Shown: positions 10,246-20,160, counted from the stretch's first letter. The stretch: 63,225 bases of DNA from Bradyrhizobium canariense (GCF_019402665.1 NZ_VSST01000033.1:1-63225), one strand, 5' to 3'. The notes: generated by a model from the sequence alone, not told the origin. Numbers and translations are program-made.

Positions 10246-10929
10246 GTGACCAAGCGCTCTGAACCGCGGAAGCAAGCCGCAACTGTCGAAGGGCCGGAGG
10301 TGAGACCGAGCGTGTTGGTCGTCGACGACGACCTCTCAATGCGCGAATCGCTCGTAAACCTGTTTCGTTCGATCGGTCTAGACGTTGTCGCTTTCGGATC
10401 GGCCCAGGAACTGCTCCAGAGCGAGCTTCCTGATGTTCCCAGCTGCCTTGTGCTTGATATCAGACTGCCGGGCTTGAGCGGGCTGGAGCTCCAGATTGAA
10501 TTAGCCAAACTGAAGGTTCACATTCCCATTATTTTCATCACCGCTCATGGCGATATTCCGATGACCGTCAAAGCGATGAAGAATGGAGCAATCGATTTTC
10601 TCGGCAAGCCGTTTCGCGATCAGGAATTGCTCGATGGAGTGGTCGCAGCGATCGAACAGGATCGCAAGAGACGAGCTATAGACAAGGTTGTCACGAAGCT
10701 GCAGTCCTTGTTCGAGGCTCTAAGTCCACGAGAGCAGGATGTCTTGAGACTGGTCGCTACGGGCCTCTTGAACAAACAGGTAGCCGCGGAACTCGGGCTT
10801 GCCGAGATTACAGTCAAAATCTACCGGGGGCACGTGATGAAGAAGATGGGTGCTCGATCACTAGCCGATTTGATTAGAATGGCGGAGAGGCTGGGAATTG
10901 GGACCGACCGTTTCAGAGTACAAACCTAA
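10246..10929 (+). CDS. nodW: NodW/FixJ-family response regulator
   Basis: Two-component response regulator that would be phosphorylated by a sensor kinase and then activate transcription. The receiver domain is about 17-130: VLVVDDD acidic patch, phospho-acceptor Asp in CLVLDIRLPG, ITAHGD, and Lys in FLGKPF. The LuxR-type helix-turn-helix is about 160-220 (LSPREQDVLRLVATG, NKQVAAELGLAEITVKIYRG). The GTG at 10246 gives 227 residues, the NodW length I remember, with GTGAGG upstream; the frame extends further upstream without protein character. In Bradyrhizobium, NodW with NodV gives isoflavone-dependent, NodD-independent nod activation. No NodV homologue is in the window; the nearest kinase is the large hybrid protein at 1819-7374. 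Assignment to NodW over its paralogue NwsB is not certain. Confidence 0.7.
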   Translation: MTKRSEPRKQAATVEGPEVRPSVLVVDDDLSMRESLVNLFRSIGLDVVAFGSAQELLQSELPDVPSCLVLDIRLPGLSGLELQIELAKLKVHIPIIFITAHGDIPMTVKAMKNGAIDFLGKPFRDQELLDGVVAAIEQDRKRRAIDKVVTKLQSLFEALSPREQDVLRLVATGLLNKQVAAELGLAEITVKIYRGHVMKKMGARSLADLIRMAERLGIGTDRFRVQT

Positions 10930-11013
10930 GTATGATTTTACAATTTCTTCGTACACGCGCACCCTTCAGCTGGCCGCCATGCTTCGGCCAGTGCCTTCGC
11001 CCAACCAGGACGG

Positions 11014-11403
11014 GTGGTCTTGTCTAACACTATTTCCGTTGTCGACGATGATCCTTCAATTCGTCTCGCGCTGAACAACCTCTTGAAATCACAGGGCCAC
11101 ATCGTTCATACGTTTGCTTCGGCTGAGGAATTCCTTGAGTCGTCTCAATTGAACGGCACGTCCTGTGTAATTGCAGACGTGCAGATGCCCACGATGAGCG
11201 GCTTTGAACTTTTAGAACAGATGCGGGCCCAAGGCCACGCTGCGCCATTCATTTTGATTACTGCCTTCGCGGATGATCGCACGCGAGCCCGCGCTTTGAG
11301 CGCCGGCGTGACCGGCTTTTTCGCTAAACCGTTTCCCGCTCTGGAGTTGATGGCCTGCGTCGATGAAGTACTCCGCGAGCACCGTCCCGGAACAAACGCC
11401 TGA
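11014..11403 (+). CDS. Stand-alone receiver-domain protein
   Basis: A 129-residue single receiver domain without an output domain. Conserved residues are complete: VVDDD near 9-13, Asp in CVIADVQMP, Thr in LITAF, and Lys in FFAKPF. The start is a GTG at 11014; a TTG at 11020 is an alternative. It follows the NodW-like gene by 84 bases on the same strand, so co-transcription is likely. It may act as a phosphate sink or shuttle for the same kinase (inference). Its sequence around IADVQMPTMSGFELLE closely resembles that of the receiver-like protein in front of nodA, suggesting common origin. Confidence 0.8.
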   Translation: MVLSNTISVVDDDPSIRLALNNLLKSQGHIVHTFASAEEFLESSQLNGTSCVIADVQMPTMSGFELLEQMRAQGHAAPFILITAFADDRTRARALSAGVTGFFAKPFPALELMACVDEVLREHRPGTNA

Positions 11404-12433
11404 AAGCGGGGCAAGCAATCTGGACCAAGCCGCGCCCGCGCGGCGCTCACGATGTCGATCAACGCGCGATTGCTCGTGCTTACCCCGTGCCAGTGGCGAC
11501 CATCACCTTTCCATGTAGCCGTACTCCTGTCGCTGTTGTCGCACTTTCGACGTCTGGTTGAAGCACTTGCTAGTTCGGGCCCCTGACAACATGCCTCTCG
11601 TATGATCGCGTAATCCGACGAGGCCGAAGCGCTCGTCGCGTTAACCCAGGAGCGCGCGATCTTGAGTGCGACAACCATTGCTGAGTTCGGCGCGAAAGCG
11701 CCACGGGTCCGGCCGCCGAGTTGGGGGGAAAAGGAGGCGGCGATCGCGGCCAACATCACGGAGTTTGTCAAGACGTTCGCTGCGGAATTCCGAGAAGCCG
11801 CAAAGACGTATGTTGGCAGATCGAATGTTGGCGGATCGAACGGTTTGCACCGCCAGATCCGCTAAATTCGGTTCGATCCCAGCAACTCTTCGGACTGAAG
11901 CACCGGAAGCTTACGCATCCGTTGGAATGGCAACACAAGTGCCGCTGGCAGATTCGATCTGAAGCCATGCCTTTGCTTCCGAACGCATCCACGCCGACGA
12001 CTGCCCGGCGATTGTGTCGACCAAGCGCAAGGCCAAAACCGGTCGGGCGGCGGGCGTGTCCTTCTAGTCCCTGAGACCGTGGCCTGAGCATGTCGCTTCC
12101 GGCTCGCGGTATCCTGACGCAAGGTACCGCACGCATGCGCAACGTCTTCCCGCGCGGCTAGGTAAACCTGTTCGCGAAAGATGACTTAACACGGGGGCCG
12201 TCGCTGGATGGGGACGAAGCTACTAGAGATGGTAGCTTTGTTCCGCCTGGTTCTCAGGTAACCCGTTGGAGCTGATTTTTAGATGCGCTACGCGCAACCC
12301 AAACGATGCCGAGAGGCGAGGAACCCGCGGTCATGGCCTGCCAGTCCTGCACGATGTTGGCCCGCGTTGTTTCATCGGGCAGATTGTCTGGTCGACGCGA
12401 CGACCGCATGGTTGGAGTACACAGGGGAGCCGA
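11404..12433. other. Gene-poor stretch
   Basis: About 1 kb with little support for genes. One short plus-strand frame beginning at a TTG at 11662 and ending at 11865 reads AEFGAKAPRVRPPSWGEKEA and KTFAAEFREAAKTYVG. It looks protein-like but matches nothing I know, so it may be a remnant. A short imperfect tandem (TTGGCAGATCGAA / TTGGCGGATCGAA) lies at about 11813-11840. Confidence 0.3.
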
Positions 12434-13696
12434 ATGAAGACAATTGAAACGCTAGAGTCCAATGTGCGTGCGTACTCACGTTCCTTTCCTGCTGTCTTCA
12501 ATGGGGCGCGCGGTTCAATTATGTTCACAGAGGGCGGCCGAAAGGTCATAGACTTTCTGTCTGGCGCTGGAACGCTAAACTATGGCCACAACAATCAGCA
12601 GATCAAAGCAGCAATCAGCGACTATCTGGAGTCGGACGGGGTCGTCCACGGCTTGGACATGGCCACTCCAGCAAAAGTCGAATTCATGGAGACCTTTAGC
12701 TCTGTTATTCTTCGGGAACGGAATCTTTCCTATCGCTTTCAATTCACCGGGCCTACAGGAGCTAACGCCGTTGAAGCAGCTCTAAAGCTCTCGCGTAAAA
12801 TCACAGGGCGTCACAACGTCATTTCTTTCACGAACGGATATCACGGCCAAAGCTTGGGAGCCACAGCCGCGAGCGGTAACCGCTTTTACCGTAAAGCCAG
12901 CGGGATTCCCTTATCCGGCACAACTTTCATGCCCTATGATGGGTATCTTGGCTCCTCGTACAGTCCGGCGGATTACGTTCGAAAGGTGTTAATGGACGAG
13001 AGCAGTGGTACTGATCTTCCAGCCGCCATTCTCGTCGAAACCGTGCAAGGAGAGGGAGGCATTAACGTCGCCGGCAAGGAATGGCTGCAGTCGATGCAGG
13101 CTTTGGCAAAAGAGGTCGGAGCTATTTTCATAGTTGACGATATCCAAATGGGCTGTGGTCGCACAGGTGAGTTCTTCAGCTTCGAGTTCGCTGCATTGTC
13201 GCCAGACATTGTTGTGATGTCGAAATCGCTGAGTGGTTACGGCTTGCCATTGTCGATGCTCTTGATCAAGGAAGCGATCGACGCATGGGAACCAGGCGAG
13301 CACACGGGAACATTTCGCGGAAACAACCTTGCACTCGTTTCTGGCAAGGCGGCATTGGATCTGTATTGGCGCAACCAGACGTTCTCGCAACAGATCCAAC
13401 GCTTGGGTGCATTTATGCGGCGTCGACTCGATGCTATCGCGCATCAGCACGGAAACGAGTTTGCCGTTCGTGGACGCGGCATGGTATGCGGCTTCGATTG
13501 CAAAACGAGCGAGATCGCAGAGGCGACGTCACGGAGAGCATTTGTGAAGGGATTGATTATCGAGCGATGCGGACCGACGGATCAGGTTGTCAAGTTCCTG
13601 CCTGCACTTACGATCGCCGAAGAAACGTTGGGACAAGGGCTCGATATATTCGAGGAATCATTGACTGAAACTTTGAAGTTGGCCCGACCAAGCTAA
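12434..13696 (+). CDS. EctB-like diaminobutyrate aminotransferase
   Basis: Class III PLP aminotransferase, most like diaminobutyrate-2-oxoglutarate transaminase (EctB), which interconverts aspartate semialdehyde and 2,4-diaminobutyrate. ATG 12434 has GGGGAGC upstream and gives 420 residues, the usual length. Visible motifs: SRSFPAVFNGARG start, FLSGAGTLNYGHN, QFTGPTGANAVEAALKL, FTNGYHGQSLGA, IVDDIQMGCGRTG, and the PLP lysine in VVMSKSLSGYG, with GTFRGNNLA. The ectoine genes ectA and ectC are absent on both sides, so ectoine synthesis is unlikely. A role in rhizobitoxine, siderophore or other amino-acid chemistry is possible. The N-terminal half of RtxA belongs to the same fold class, but here no second domain follows. 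Confidence 0.85.
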   Translation: MKTIETLESNVRAYSRSFPAVFNGARGSIMFTEGGRKVIDFLSGAGTLNYGHNNQQIKAAISDYLESDGVVHGLDMATPAKVEFMETFSSVILRERNLSYRFQFTGPTGANAVEAALKLSRKITGRHNVISFTNGYHGQSLGATAASGNRFYRKASGIPLSGTTFMPYDGYLGSSYSPADYVRKVLMDESSGTDLPAAILVETVQGEGGINVAGKEWLQSMQALAKEVGAIFIVDDIQMGCGRTGEFFSFEFAALSPDIVVMSKSLSGYGLPLSMLLIKEAIDAWEPGEHTGTFRGNNLALVSGKAALDLYWRNQTFSQQIQRLGAFMRRRLDAIAHQHGNEFAVRGRGMVCGFDCKTSEIAEATSRRAFVKGLIIERCGPTDQVVKFLPALTIAEETLGQGLDIFEESLTETLKLARPS

Positions 13697-15004
13697 CTTG
13701 CCGGCACACGAGAGACACTGGTCCTAGCGACAGCATCGCCGCCAACGACACTGGCGTGGGTCCTTGCTTCGCGCCGAAACGGTCAGGGGTTGTGAGGCAA
13801 TAATGTGGAGCTAACGCCTGAACGCCAGCGCTGTTTGTGATCCGCTGAGTCGCTGGTGCGCGAAGAACGCCTTGCTCCCTGCTTGGTCCGCAACACGTGA
13901 GTGTGGAGCCCCCTAGGTCCGCCGAAGGCGACCTCGTTGGCGGAGCGGAGTCGAATGGTGTAGTAGGCCTTCAAAGTGCTGCGCGACGAGTTATTGAATG
14001 ACGATCGCATCTACGCCAGTCCACAAGTGAGGAGAGTCCGCCAGGCTGCGATCTACCGCCTCATCCCCACGCCAAGCTCAGCTGATATTGATCGAGAAGC
14101 CTGCCTCGGCGACGTCGCGCACGCGCATCTGACCGTGCTCTTTCACGCACTCCTGCGTTAGATCTGGCCTCCTTGCAGCATTAGGTCATGTTGCTCGAAC
14201 GCAGTTGGTCATCCGCCCAAGTACGATCAACCAGGCCTCCCCCGGATGCACATAAGCGACGAGCTTCAGCTAGAGATGGTACTCCACACGCGCAGCCCGT
14301 TTCACGCCTGGCCTTCATGAGCACGTGTCCATCACACGGGTGCGGACTTTGTCAGGACCGTAGACATTCCGCAGCTGCGATCCAGCCGAGCCGTTTACAC
14401 CATAAGTGCGGCAGCAATCACTGCGGCGGCGGCTTTACGACAAAAGTCGTCACGGCAAGCGCGGTTCAGGCGTGAGTTGCACGAAGCCGAACGAGCAGCT
14501 CAATTCAAAAAGCGTTGGTCCTCGGCTTTTGCTCCACAACTCGGAGCACCGATATCCGTGTGCCCCCCAGCCCGATGCCATAGCCCAAGTTGGCGTGATC
14601 GAGTTCAGCTATCAGACGCCCCGTTAGCTTGATCACCCCGGCGTCGACGGGACCAAATGTCGACTATGCTGGGCGAACCGAAGAAGCCCGACGCATCTGC
14701 CGGGTCCGAGATGCGTCGGGCTGAGCGGGAGACTGAGTGCGACAGTCTTCCTCCCAGAGCCGCGTCTGCAACTAGCATGCCGTGCCCGCACTGCCAGCCC
14801 AGCGTCTCAAACCAAATATCGGCTCTCTCCCGCACAGTTTGCTGAGGCGTACAGAGATGCTCGGCCCACGGCTAGTTCCTCAAGGCCTAACCAGTTGAGC
14901 TTGTTGCCCTTCCAAAAACTCCCACCATCACCTTTCGTCTCAACCAAAAATGAGGCAGAAGAAGCGGACAACGGGCCGCCGGCTCATCAACAACAGATAT
15001 CTAG
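13697..15004. other. 1.3 kb without supported genes
   Basis: Only short frames without recognisable protein character. The one clear structure is the perfect inverted repeat at 14685-14722 (listed separately). I searched the end of this stretch for a nod box serving the downstream acyltransferase gene and found none that I would defend. Confidence 0.4.
14685..14722. repeat. Perfect 14-bp inverted repeat
   Basis: Arms AGCCCGACGCATCT and AGATGCGTCGGGCT are perfectly complementary around a 10-base loop. No T-run follows on either strand, so it is not a standard intrinsic terminator. It lies 280 bases before the nolL-like gene and could be an RNA hairpin, a protein-binding site or a mobile-element relic. 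Confidence 0.7.
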
Positions 15005-16126
15005 ATGTTTGATAGATTGCAACGCGTGACTGGAATAATGGCCCCGAGCTCGCGCACGACCGGGGCAAGCGATCGAGATCTGAGCTTAGATTTCGCGAAA
15101 GGTGCGCTCATTGTCTTGGTAATCGTTGGGCACCTGATCCAGTATGTCATCTATCGAGACGGCGGCTTTTGGTATTCGCCGTACTACAAAGCAATCTATA
15201 TGTTTCACATGCCACTCTTTATGGCGATAAGCGGCTATCTTTCTTCTCGATCGTTGCTGCAGAAGTCGTTCACTCAGGCCGCCATCGCCCGTGCGACGCA
15301 GCTCTTACTGCCCATGCTGTTTTGGTGGGCGCTCATGGAGACAGCTAAGTCAGCGGCATTGTGGCGCGCGACCAGCCTAACTACCGGACTTTTGGAATTT
15401 GTAGACGATCTTGCCGGCACATACTGGTTCATCTGGGCCACGTTTGTTTCTTACCTTCTCATCAAGATACTCACCAGGCTGAGCCACCGATCGTTGGTCA
15501 TATCTGGCTCAGCGATACTGATTGCACTCGTTCCTCTGACGTTCTCCATATCACCCTTGATCAGGTTCACTTACCCGTTCTTCTGCTTGGGATTCTTGTT
15601 TGCTCAATCGAGCGAACGATGGACGACTACATCGCGATCTCACAAGCCGCTCTTGATTTTATTTCTCTCGGTCTTGACTTGCGTATGTTTTGTAGCCTGG
15701 GGCAAGGACACTTATGTCTACAATAATCTTGGACTAATTCACGATTTTCGGTCGGCCAAAGACGTGCTTCTGATGTTTGTTGGCGCTGCAGCTGCCTCAG
15801 CAATCGCCATCGGACTCTTGCTGCAATGCTGGCGCTTTAGCCACTCAACCCGAATCGCCCGCTTTATAGCTATGGAGTTGGGCCAGACCACGCTGCTGCT
15901 CTACCTTGTCCAGGGTACCGTGTTCCGTCTAATGGATTTCATACAGCTCGGAGAACTTTGGGATCTCACGAGCCAGTTGATCATCGCGGGTCTGCTCGGG
16001 GCGGCAATTGTTGCGATCGCGCTAGTGGTCCGCTCGACTGTTCGCGGCGTTCCATATCTGTCTCAGCTCGTCCTTGGAATGCCACCGCGGTCAGGTCTCC
16101 CGCGAGCCAAACCCGCAATGAACTAG
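15005..16126 (+). CDS. nolL: NolL-like O-acetyltransferase (acyltransferase 3)
   Basis: Integral membrane acyltransferase of the acyltransferase-3/NodX/NolL group. NolL acetylates the fucose on Nod factors. The protein has the family start RDLSLDFAKGALIVLVIVGH with the conserved His, FHMPLFMAISGY, a TYWFIWATF segment and about ten hydrophobic helices. Length is 373 residues from ATG 15005, matching NolL as I remember it. An ATG at 15038 is an alternative start. Fucosylation genes (noeL, nolK, nodZ) elsewhere in the window supply the acceptor sugar, which fits NolL better than NodX. No nod box is seen upstream, so its control is unknown. Lower-GC codon use than noeL/nolK. Confidence 0.75.
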   Translation: MFDRLQRVTGIMAPSSRTTGASDRDLSLDFAKGALIVLVIVGHLIQYVIYRDGGFWYSPYYKAIYMFHMPLFMAISGYLSSRSLLQKSFTQAAIARATQLLLPMLFWWALMETAKSAALWRATSLTTGLLEFVDDLAGTYWFIWATFVSYLLIKILTRLSHRSLVISGSAILIALVPLTFSISPLIRFTYPFFCLGFLFAQSSERWTTTSRSHKPLLILFLSVLTCVCFVAWGKDTYVYNNLGLIHDFRSAKDVLLMFVGAAAASAIAIGLLLQCWRFSHSTRIARFIAMELGQTTLLLYLVQGTVFRLMDFIQLGELWDLTSQLIIAGLLGAAIVAIALVVRSTVRGVPYLSQLVLGMPPRSGLPRAKPAMN

Positions 16127-16373
16127 CTGTATGCATTTGATCGTCCGAGTACGGCAGGATGTTGCGATGGCATCGCCTTATGCTGCCGCCGGAATAGCGT
16201 TCGAAGCCCGATCGGGCGGCGTCGGCGTCCACCGGCCGAGCCGGTCGGCATAGAGTAACGTAACATGCGAGTAACCATCGTCCATTTCGGCACCTTATGG
16301 CAAGGCACTCTCAACTCGTTCCGGAAGCCGACGACAACTCAGACTCCCTAGTCTTGCGGAGCCGCGCGCGTCT

Positions 16374-17612
16374 TCAGGCCAGCGCATCGGCAGCGTCATA
16401 GACGCCCGCATATATTTCGTGCAGGTCTCCTGGTGTTACACAATATGGCGGCATCACATAGATCGTATTACTGCAGCAAGAGATTGCGCATTTTAAAGAA
16501 GGCGTGAAGCTTCGGGCCGACGCCTGCCAATGGCCGGTATCCTTCGTCTTCAGATCGAGTGCACTGTGACGGCGCCGCTACGGCGAACGTTTGCAAAGCG
16601 CCGATCGCCGCGGAATGGTTCAATTGCCTGCTCTTGCATGGTTGCGAGCGCAGCAATGCGTCTGACCTGTCTTTCCACAGTTCCAGGTTAGCCTTGGCGG
16701 CGGCACAGGCCAGCGGATTTGCCGTGGACGAACTCGAGTGAAGGATTGTGCGTACGGTCTTTCGAGTAATGGGCATCGAAAATCCCTGGCCAGCACAGTG
16801 TCACAGCGAGCGGCAGCGCCCCTCCCGTGAGGCCCTTGAATAGCACGCTCGATCTGGCACAACATTGGCCTGCTCACAGGCGAGATTGTTCCGGTGCGGC
16901 TCCAGCCCGTCATGACCTCATCGGCAATGAACAGGACGTCCGACGCCTCGCAGATCCGCTTCATCTCACTTAGCACCCAAGTTGGGTACCTCAGCATTCC
17001 GCCTGCCTCAACACCAGGCTCGACAATAAGGGCTGCGCGATTTTCGTGCCGACATGCTGATTCAAGCGCATCAAGCGTTGCCTGCTCACGACCGCTCGCA
17101 GGGAATGGCATTGAGGTCAGGTCGAACAGGAGCGGTCCGTACGCCGCGTTGAAGACACCGCGGGCACCAATCGACATCGCGCCGAACGTGTCGCCGCGAT
17201 AGGAGTGCTTGACAACGATGCGTGTTCCCTGTTTGCCTCTATTGTGCCAATAGCCGAGTGCCATGTTCAAGGGCGACTTCAAGCGGCTGAGCCACTGTCC
17301 GAGTAGAACACATGGTCCAAGCCTTGGGTTATGAGTTTCAAAAGGAGCCGAGCGACCTCCTCGGCCGGATCATGCGTGTAGCCGGCGAAAATGACTCGCT
17401 TCAATTGCCGGCCTATTTGTGAATCGCGCTCACGATCTGCGGATGGCAATGGCCGTGAGTGACACCCCACCAGGATGCGACTGCATCTATGATTCGATGA
17501 TCATCCGCAGTGTGGAGATAAGCACCGTCGCTACGCACAACCTTGGTCATCTCTTGTGAAGCGCATGCTGCTCGAATGGATGCCAGATTGGCCACCTGTT
17601 GTTTGGCTTCAT
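16374..17612 (-). pseudogene. bioA: bioA pseudogene
   Basis: Remnant of adenosylmethionine-8-amino-7-oxononanoate aminotransferase. The start (ATG 17612) reads WPIWHPFEQHALHKR and then stops. Other frames supply KVVRSDGAYLHTADDHRIID with SWWGVTHGHCHPQIV, VIFAGYTHDPAEEVARLLLK, HVFYSDSGS, MALGYWHNRGKQGTRIVVKH, SYRGDTFGAMSIGARGVFNA, IADEVMTGWSRTG, TANPLACAAAKANLELW, and an end YVMPPYC with ADALA and stop at 16374. At least five frameshifts. The PLP-lysine segment (YSKGLTGG in intact BioA) is no longer readable. ATG overlaps the bioD stop as ATGA, a relic of translational coupling. Confidence 0.85.
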
Positions 17613-18122
17613 GGCTGGAAGTCGCTGGAAATGAACGAGTCTTTGAAGACGACCCGTAGGCTGTCTGCCGTCAGAGGAGAAATCCAGGGCAGCCGGCCTA
17701 ACCAACGCACCCGCGCGATGTCACAAATTGCGCTTTCAGTTTCAGCATTTCTTTCCCCCGATAATGCGATCCCAAGAATGTCGATCTGGCGCTTTCGCAA
17801 GGCCTCAATCGGCAGCAGGGAGTGATTGATGGTCCCGAGTAGCGTGCGGGCGCGGAGCACGACGGGAAGCCGCCACCGCTCGAAGATGTCGATGTAGAGT
17901 GGGCTACGGTTCAGCGGCACCATCAGCCCGCCGGCGCCTTCGATGACGAGCGGTCGCTCCCCGGCCTGCGGCCCGATGAGCGAATCCGGGGTCGATGCGA
18001 ATTCCGTCTATCTCGGCCGAATGATGCGGGGAAGCGGGTATTTTAAGGCGGTAACGCTCCGGAACGATCCGATCGGCCGGAAGACCGCTCAGCCGTGCAA
18101 CCAGCTGGCTATCGGCCTCCCC
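17609..18122 (-). pseudogene. bioD: bioD pseudogene, N-terminus deleted
   Basis: Remnant of dethiobiotin synthetase. It begins inside the protein at DSQLVARLSGLPADRIVPER, with YRLKIPASPHHSAEIDGIRI. After a frameshift it continues as PLYIDIFERWRLPVVLRART, LLGTINHSLLPIEALRKRQI and GRLPWISPLTADSLR to the stop at 17609. The P-loop-containing N-terminus is gone. The truncated start is joined in frame to the bioF remnant, so a deletion removed the bioF end and the bioD start. Confidence 0.85.
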
Positions 18123-18860
18123 TTCAAAACGATTCTCGCCAACGATATAGGGCAGGATCTGCGAATTCGAAGGACTTCTCTCGCCTCGCACAGCCATCTC
18201 CCGATGCAAGAACGCGACCAGCTTCGTCAACCGTTCTTCGCTCCGGCTCCTCCTGCAGGATCAAGAGAGACTCCCGCACGGCCACCGCCATCAACAGCGA
18301 CCGAGCGGTCGCGAAGATGAACGGGCGACAGCGATTGATCGTGCGCAGCACGCCAGTGGCGGTGACAAGCGCGCCGGAAGTTCCCAACGCCTTACCGCAG
18401 GTATGAACAACGAGGAGATTCTCGCGTCCTTCATAGGCCGCCGTGAGCCCTCGTCCTTGCTCGCCGTAAACGCCCGTTGCATGAGCTTCGTCGACAAACA
18501 TGAACGCGTCGTGCAGGTGCGCGATCCCGAGCAGGTCTCCAAGCGGTGCGACTTCGCCATCCATGCTGTAGAGGCTCTCGACTACGATCCAGACCCGCCC
18601 GGCTCCTGCGGCCGGGCGCCAGTCGCAAATTGCCGCTTTCGATAGCCTGCGGATTGTTATGGGCACTGATTCGAAACGCTGCTCGGCCCGTTCGCGCTCC
18701 TTCATGAATACTGGCGTGAACCGGCGAATCAAGGACGAGCAGGTCGTCTTGTTGCGACAGCCTTGTCAGCACAGCAACATACCCGCAATGACGGAATTCA
18801 TTCATCACTCGCTGAGCAACGATGGACGCCGCAAAACTCCCAACTGGCCGGACAGGGTCT
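18122..18860 (-). pseudogene. bioF: bioF pseudogene
   Basis: Remnant of 8-amino-7-oxononanoate synthase. Blocks: GYVAVLTRLSQQDDLLVLDS and VHASIHEGARTGRAAFRISA; in a second frame RVWIVVESLYSMDGEVAPLG, AFMFVDEAHATGVYG, HTCGKALGTSGA, FIFATARSLLMAVAVRESLL; in a third frame FLHREMAVRGERSPSNSQIL and PYIVGENR. The N-terminal third and the C-terminus are missing. The HTCGKALG segment with the PLP-lysine region survives, but the frame is broken on both sides of the middle block. Confidence 0.85.
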
Positions 18861-18880
18861 TCCCGCGTTGGCTTGTGGGT

Positions 18881-19233
18881 TCAAACTTGCAGGATGGGAT
18901 CTTCTCGATCAGCCGGCACAATGCGCGGCCTGAAGATGCTCGCATCCTCCTCGTCAAGTGACGCGTATGCAACAATACTTATCTTATCTGCGGGCATCGC
19001 CAGTCGCGCCGCCGCACCGTTTACGTCTACGGTGCCGGACCCTTGTGGCGCTTCGGTCACAAACGTTGCAAAGAGTGTTCCCGTCTCGAGGTTGTACAGT
19101 TCGACGCGAACGTTAATCGGATACCGGCCGCGTCCAGCAGCGCGCGATCAATCGAGATCGAGCCTTCATAGTGCAGGTCGGATTCAGTGACGAGGTGCAA
19201 TGAATCGTTCCCTTCAATCAGGACAATCTGCAT
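18881..19233 (-). pseudogene. panD: panD pseudogene inside the biotin operon
   Basis: Remnant of aspartate 1-decarboxylase, the pyruvoyl enzyme that makes beta-alanine for pantothenate. ATG 19233 gives MQIVLIEGNDSLHLVTESDL then HYEGSISIDRALLDAAG, which includes the Gly-Ser self-cleavage site. After one frameshift near 19100 the next frame gives NVRVELYNLETGTLFATFVT, EAPQGSGTVDVNGAAARLAM and ISIVAYASLDEE, then a stop at 18881. The single frameshift makes this the freshest wreck of the operon. It starts 4 bases after the bioB frame ends. I did not expect panD in a bio operon. Confidence 0.8.
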
Positions 19234-19237
19234 TTCT

Positions 19238-20160
19238 TTACCTACGCTGATGGCTTGCGCGCGCCACGCCCATTGTTCTGGATGACTTAAGCGGGTCAGA
19301 CATAATACCGAGCCGGGCTAGCACACTTGCATCCCGGTCAACTTGCGGATTTTTGGTCGTCAGCAACACATCGCCGACAAAGATGGAATTCGCACCAGCC
19401 AAGAAGCATAGGGCCTGGAGTTCATCAGTCATGTACTCACGCCCGGCGGCCAACCGTATGACGCTGTTGGGTATCATGATCCGCGCGGTCGCCACCAGGC
19501 GCACCAGTGCAATCGGATCGGGACGCTCCGCCGTGAACCTCACCGGCACGCCATTCACCTCGTTCCAGAGCTTGATCCGGATGCTTTCCGGATGGTTCGG
19601 AAGATTGGCGAGCAGTAGCAGCATGCTGAGACGGTCCTCGGCGTCGTCACCGATGCCAATAATTCCGCCGCAGCAGATTTTGATGCCCGCCTGGCGCACG
19701 GGCGTAAGAGTGTCGATTGGCTCTTGCAAGGTCCGGGTCGTGTTGATGCTGCGGTAGAACTCAGGCGAGGTGTCCACGTTGTGATTGTAGAAATCGAGGC
19801 CGGCGTCGGCGAGCCGTGCGGCGTGCTTTGGCGTGAGCATGCCGAGCATTACGCACGTCTCCATGCCACAATCTTTAACGGCGGCAATCATATCGCAGAC
19901 CTGATCGAGGTCGCGGTCCTTGATTGCGCCAGGCCGCGGCCACGCAGAAGCGGGTCGCCCCTGCGGCCTTGGCCCGTTGCGCGGCGGAGACCACGTCAGA
20001 CCGATCCATCAAGCGAGCCGCCTTCAGTCCACTGGATACAAGCAACACCCACATGCGCAGCTCCGGAAACGCACTCTTGCCCGGTATTGAAGGAGAAATA
20101 TCGCCGAGTTACGCGGGCCATCGCGCGCATATCAGGCTAATAGCCGGCCCGCCTTCCAGG
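19238..20160 (-). pseudogene. bioB: bioB pseudogene
   Basis: Remnant of biotin synthase. The C-terminal two thirds is one open frame of 217 residues: MIAAVKDCGMETCVMLGMLT, FYNHNVDTSPEFYRSINTTR, GIKICCGGIIGIGDDAEDRL, REYMTDELQALCFLAGANSI and FVGDVLLTTKNPQVDRDASV. Upstream, other frames give DRDLDQVCD, KAAGATRFCVAAAWR and LKAARLMDRSDVV. The radical-SAM CxxxCxxC segment cannot be read in any frame and the start codon region is lost. First gene of the dead operon. Confidence 0.85.

Noticed and set aside
9801..10508. 235-codon minus-strand frame across the NodW-like start
   Set aside because: Overlaps a convincing response regulator and has a Ser/Arg-rich composition typical of a complement frame.
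14850..15004. nod box for the nolL-like gene
   Set aside because: A few ATC/GAT pieces occur, but no correctly spaced ATC-N9-GAT pair or AT-rich half could be found.
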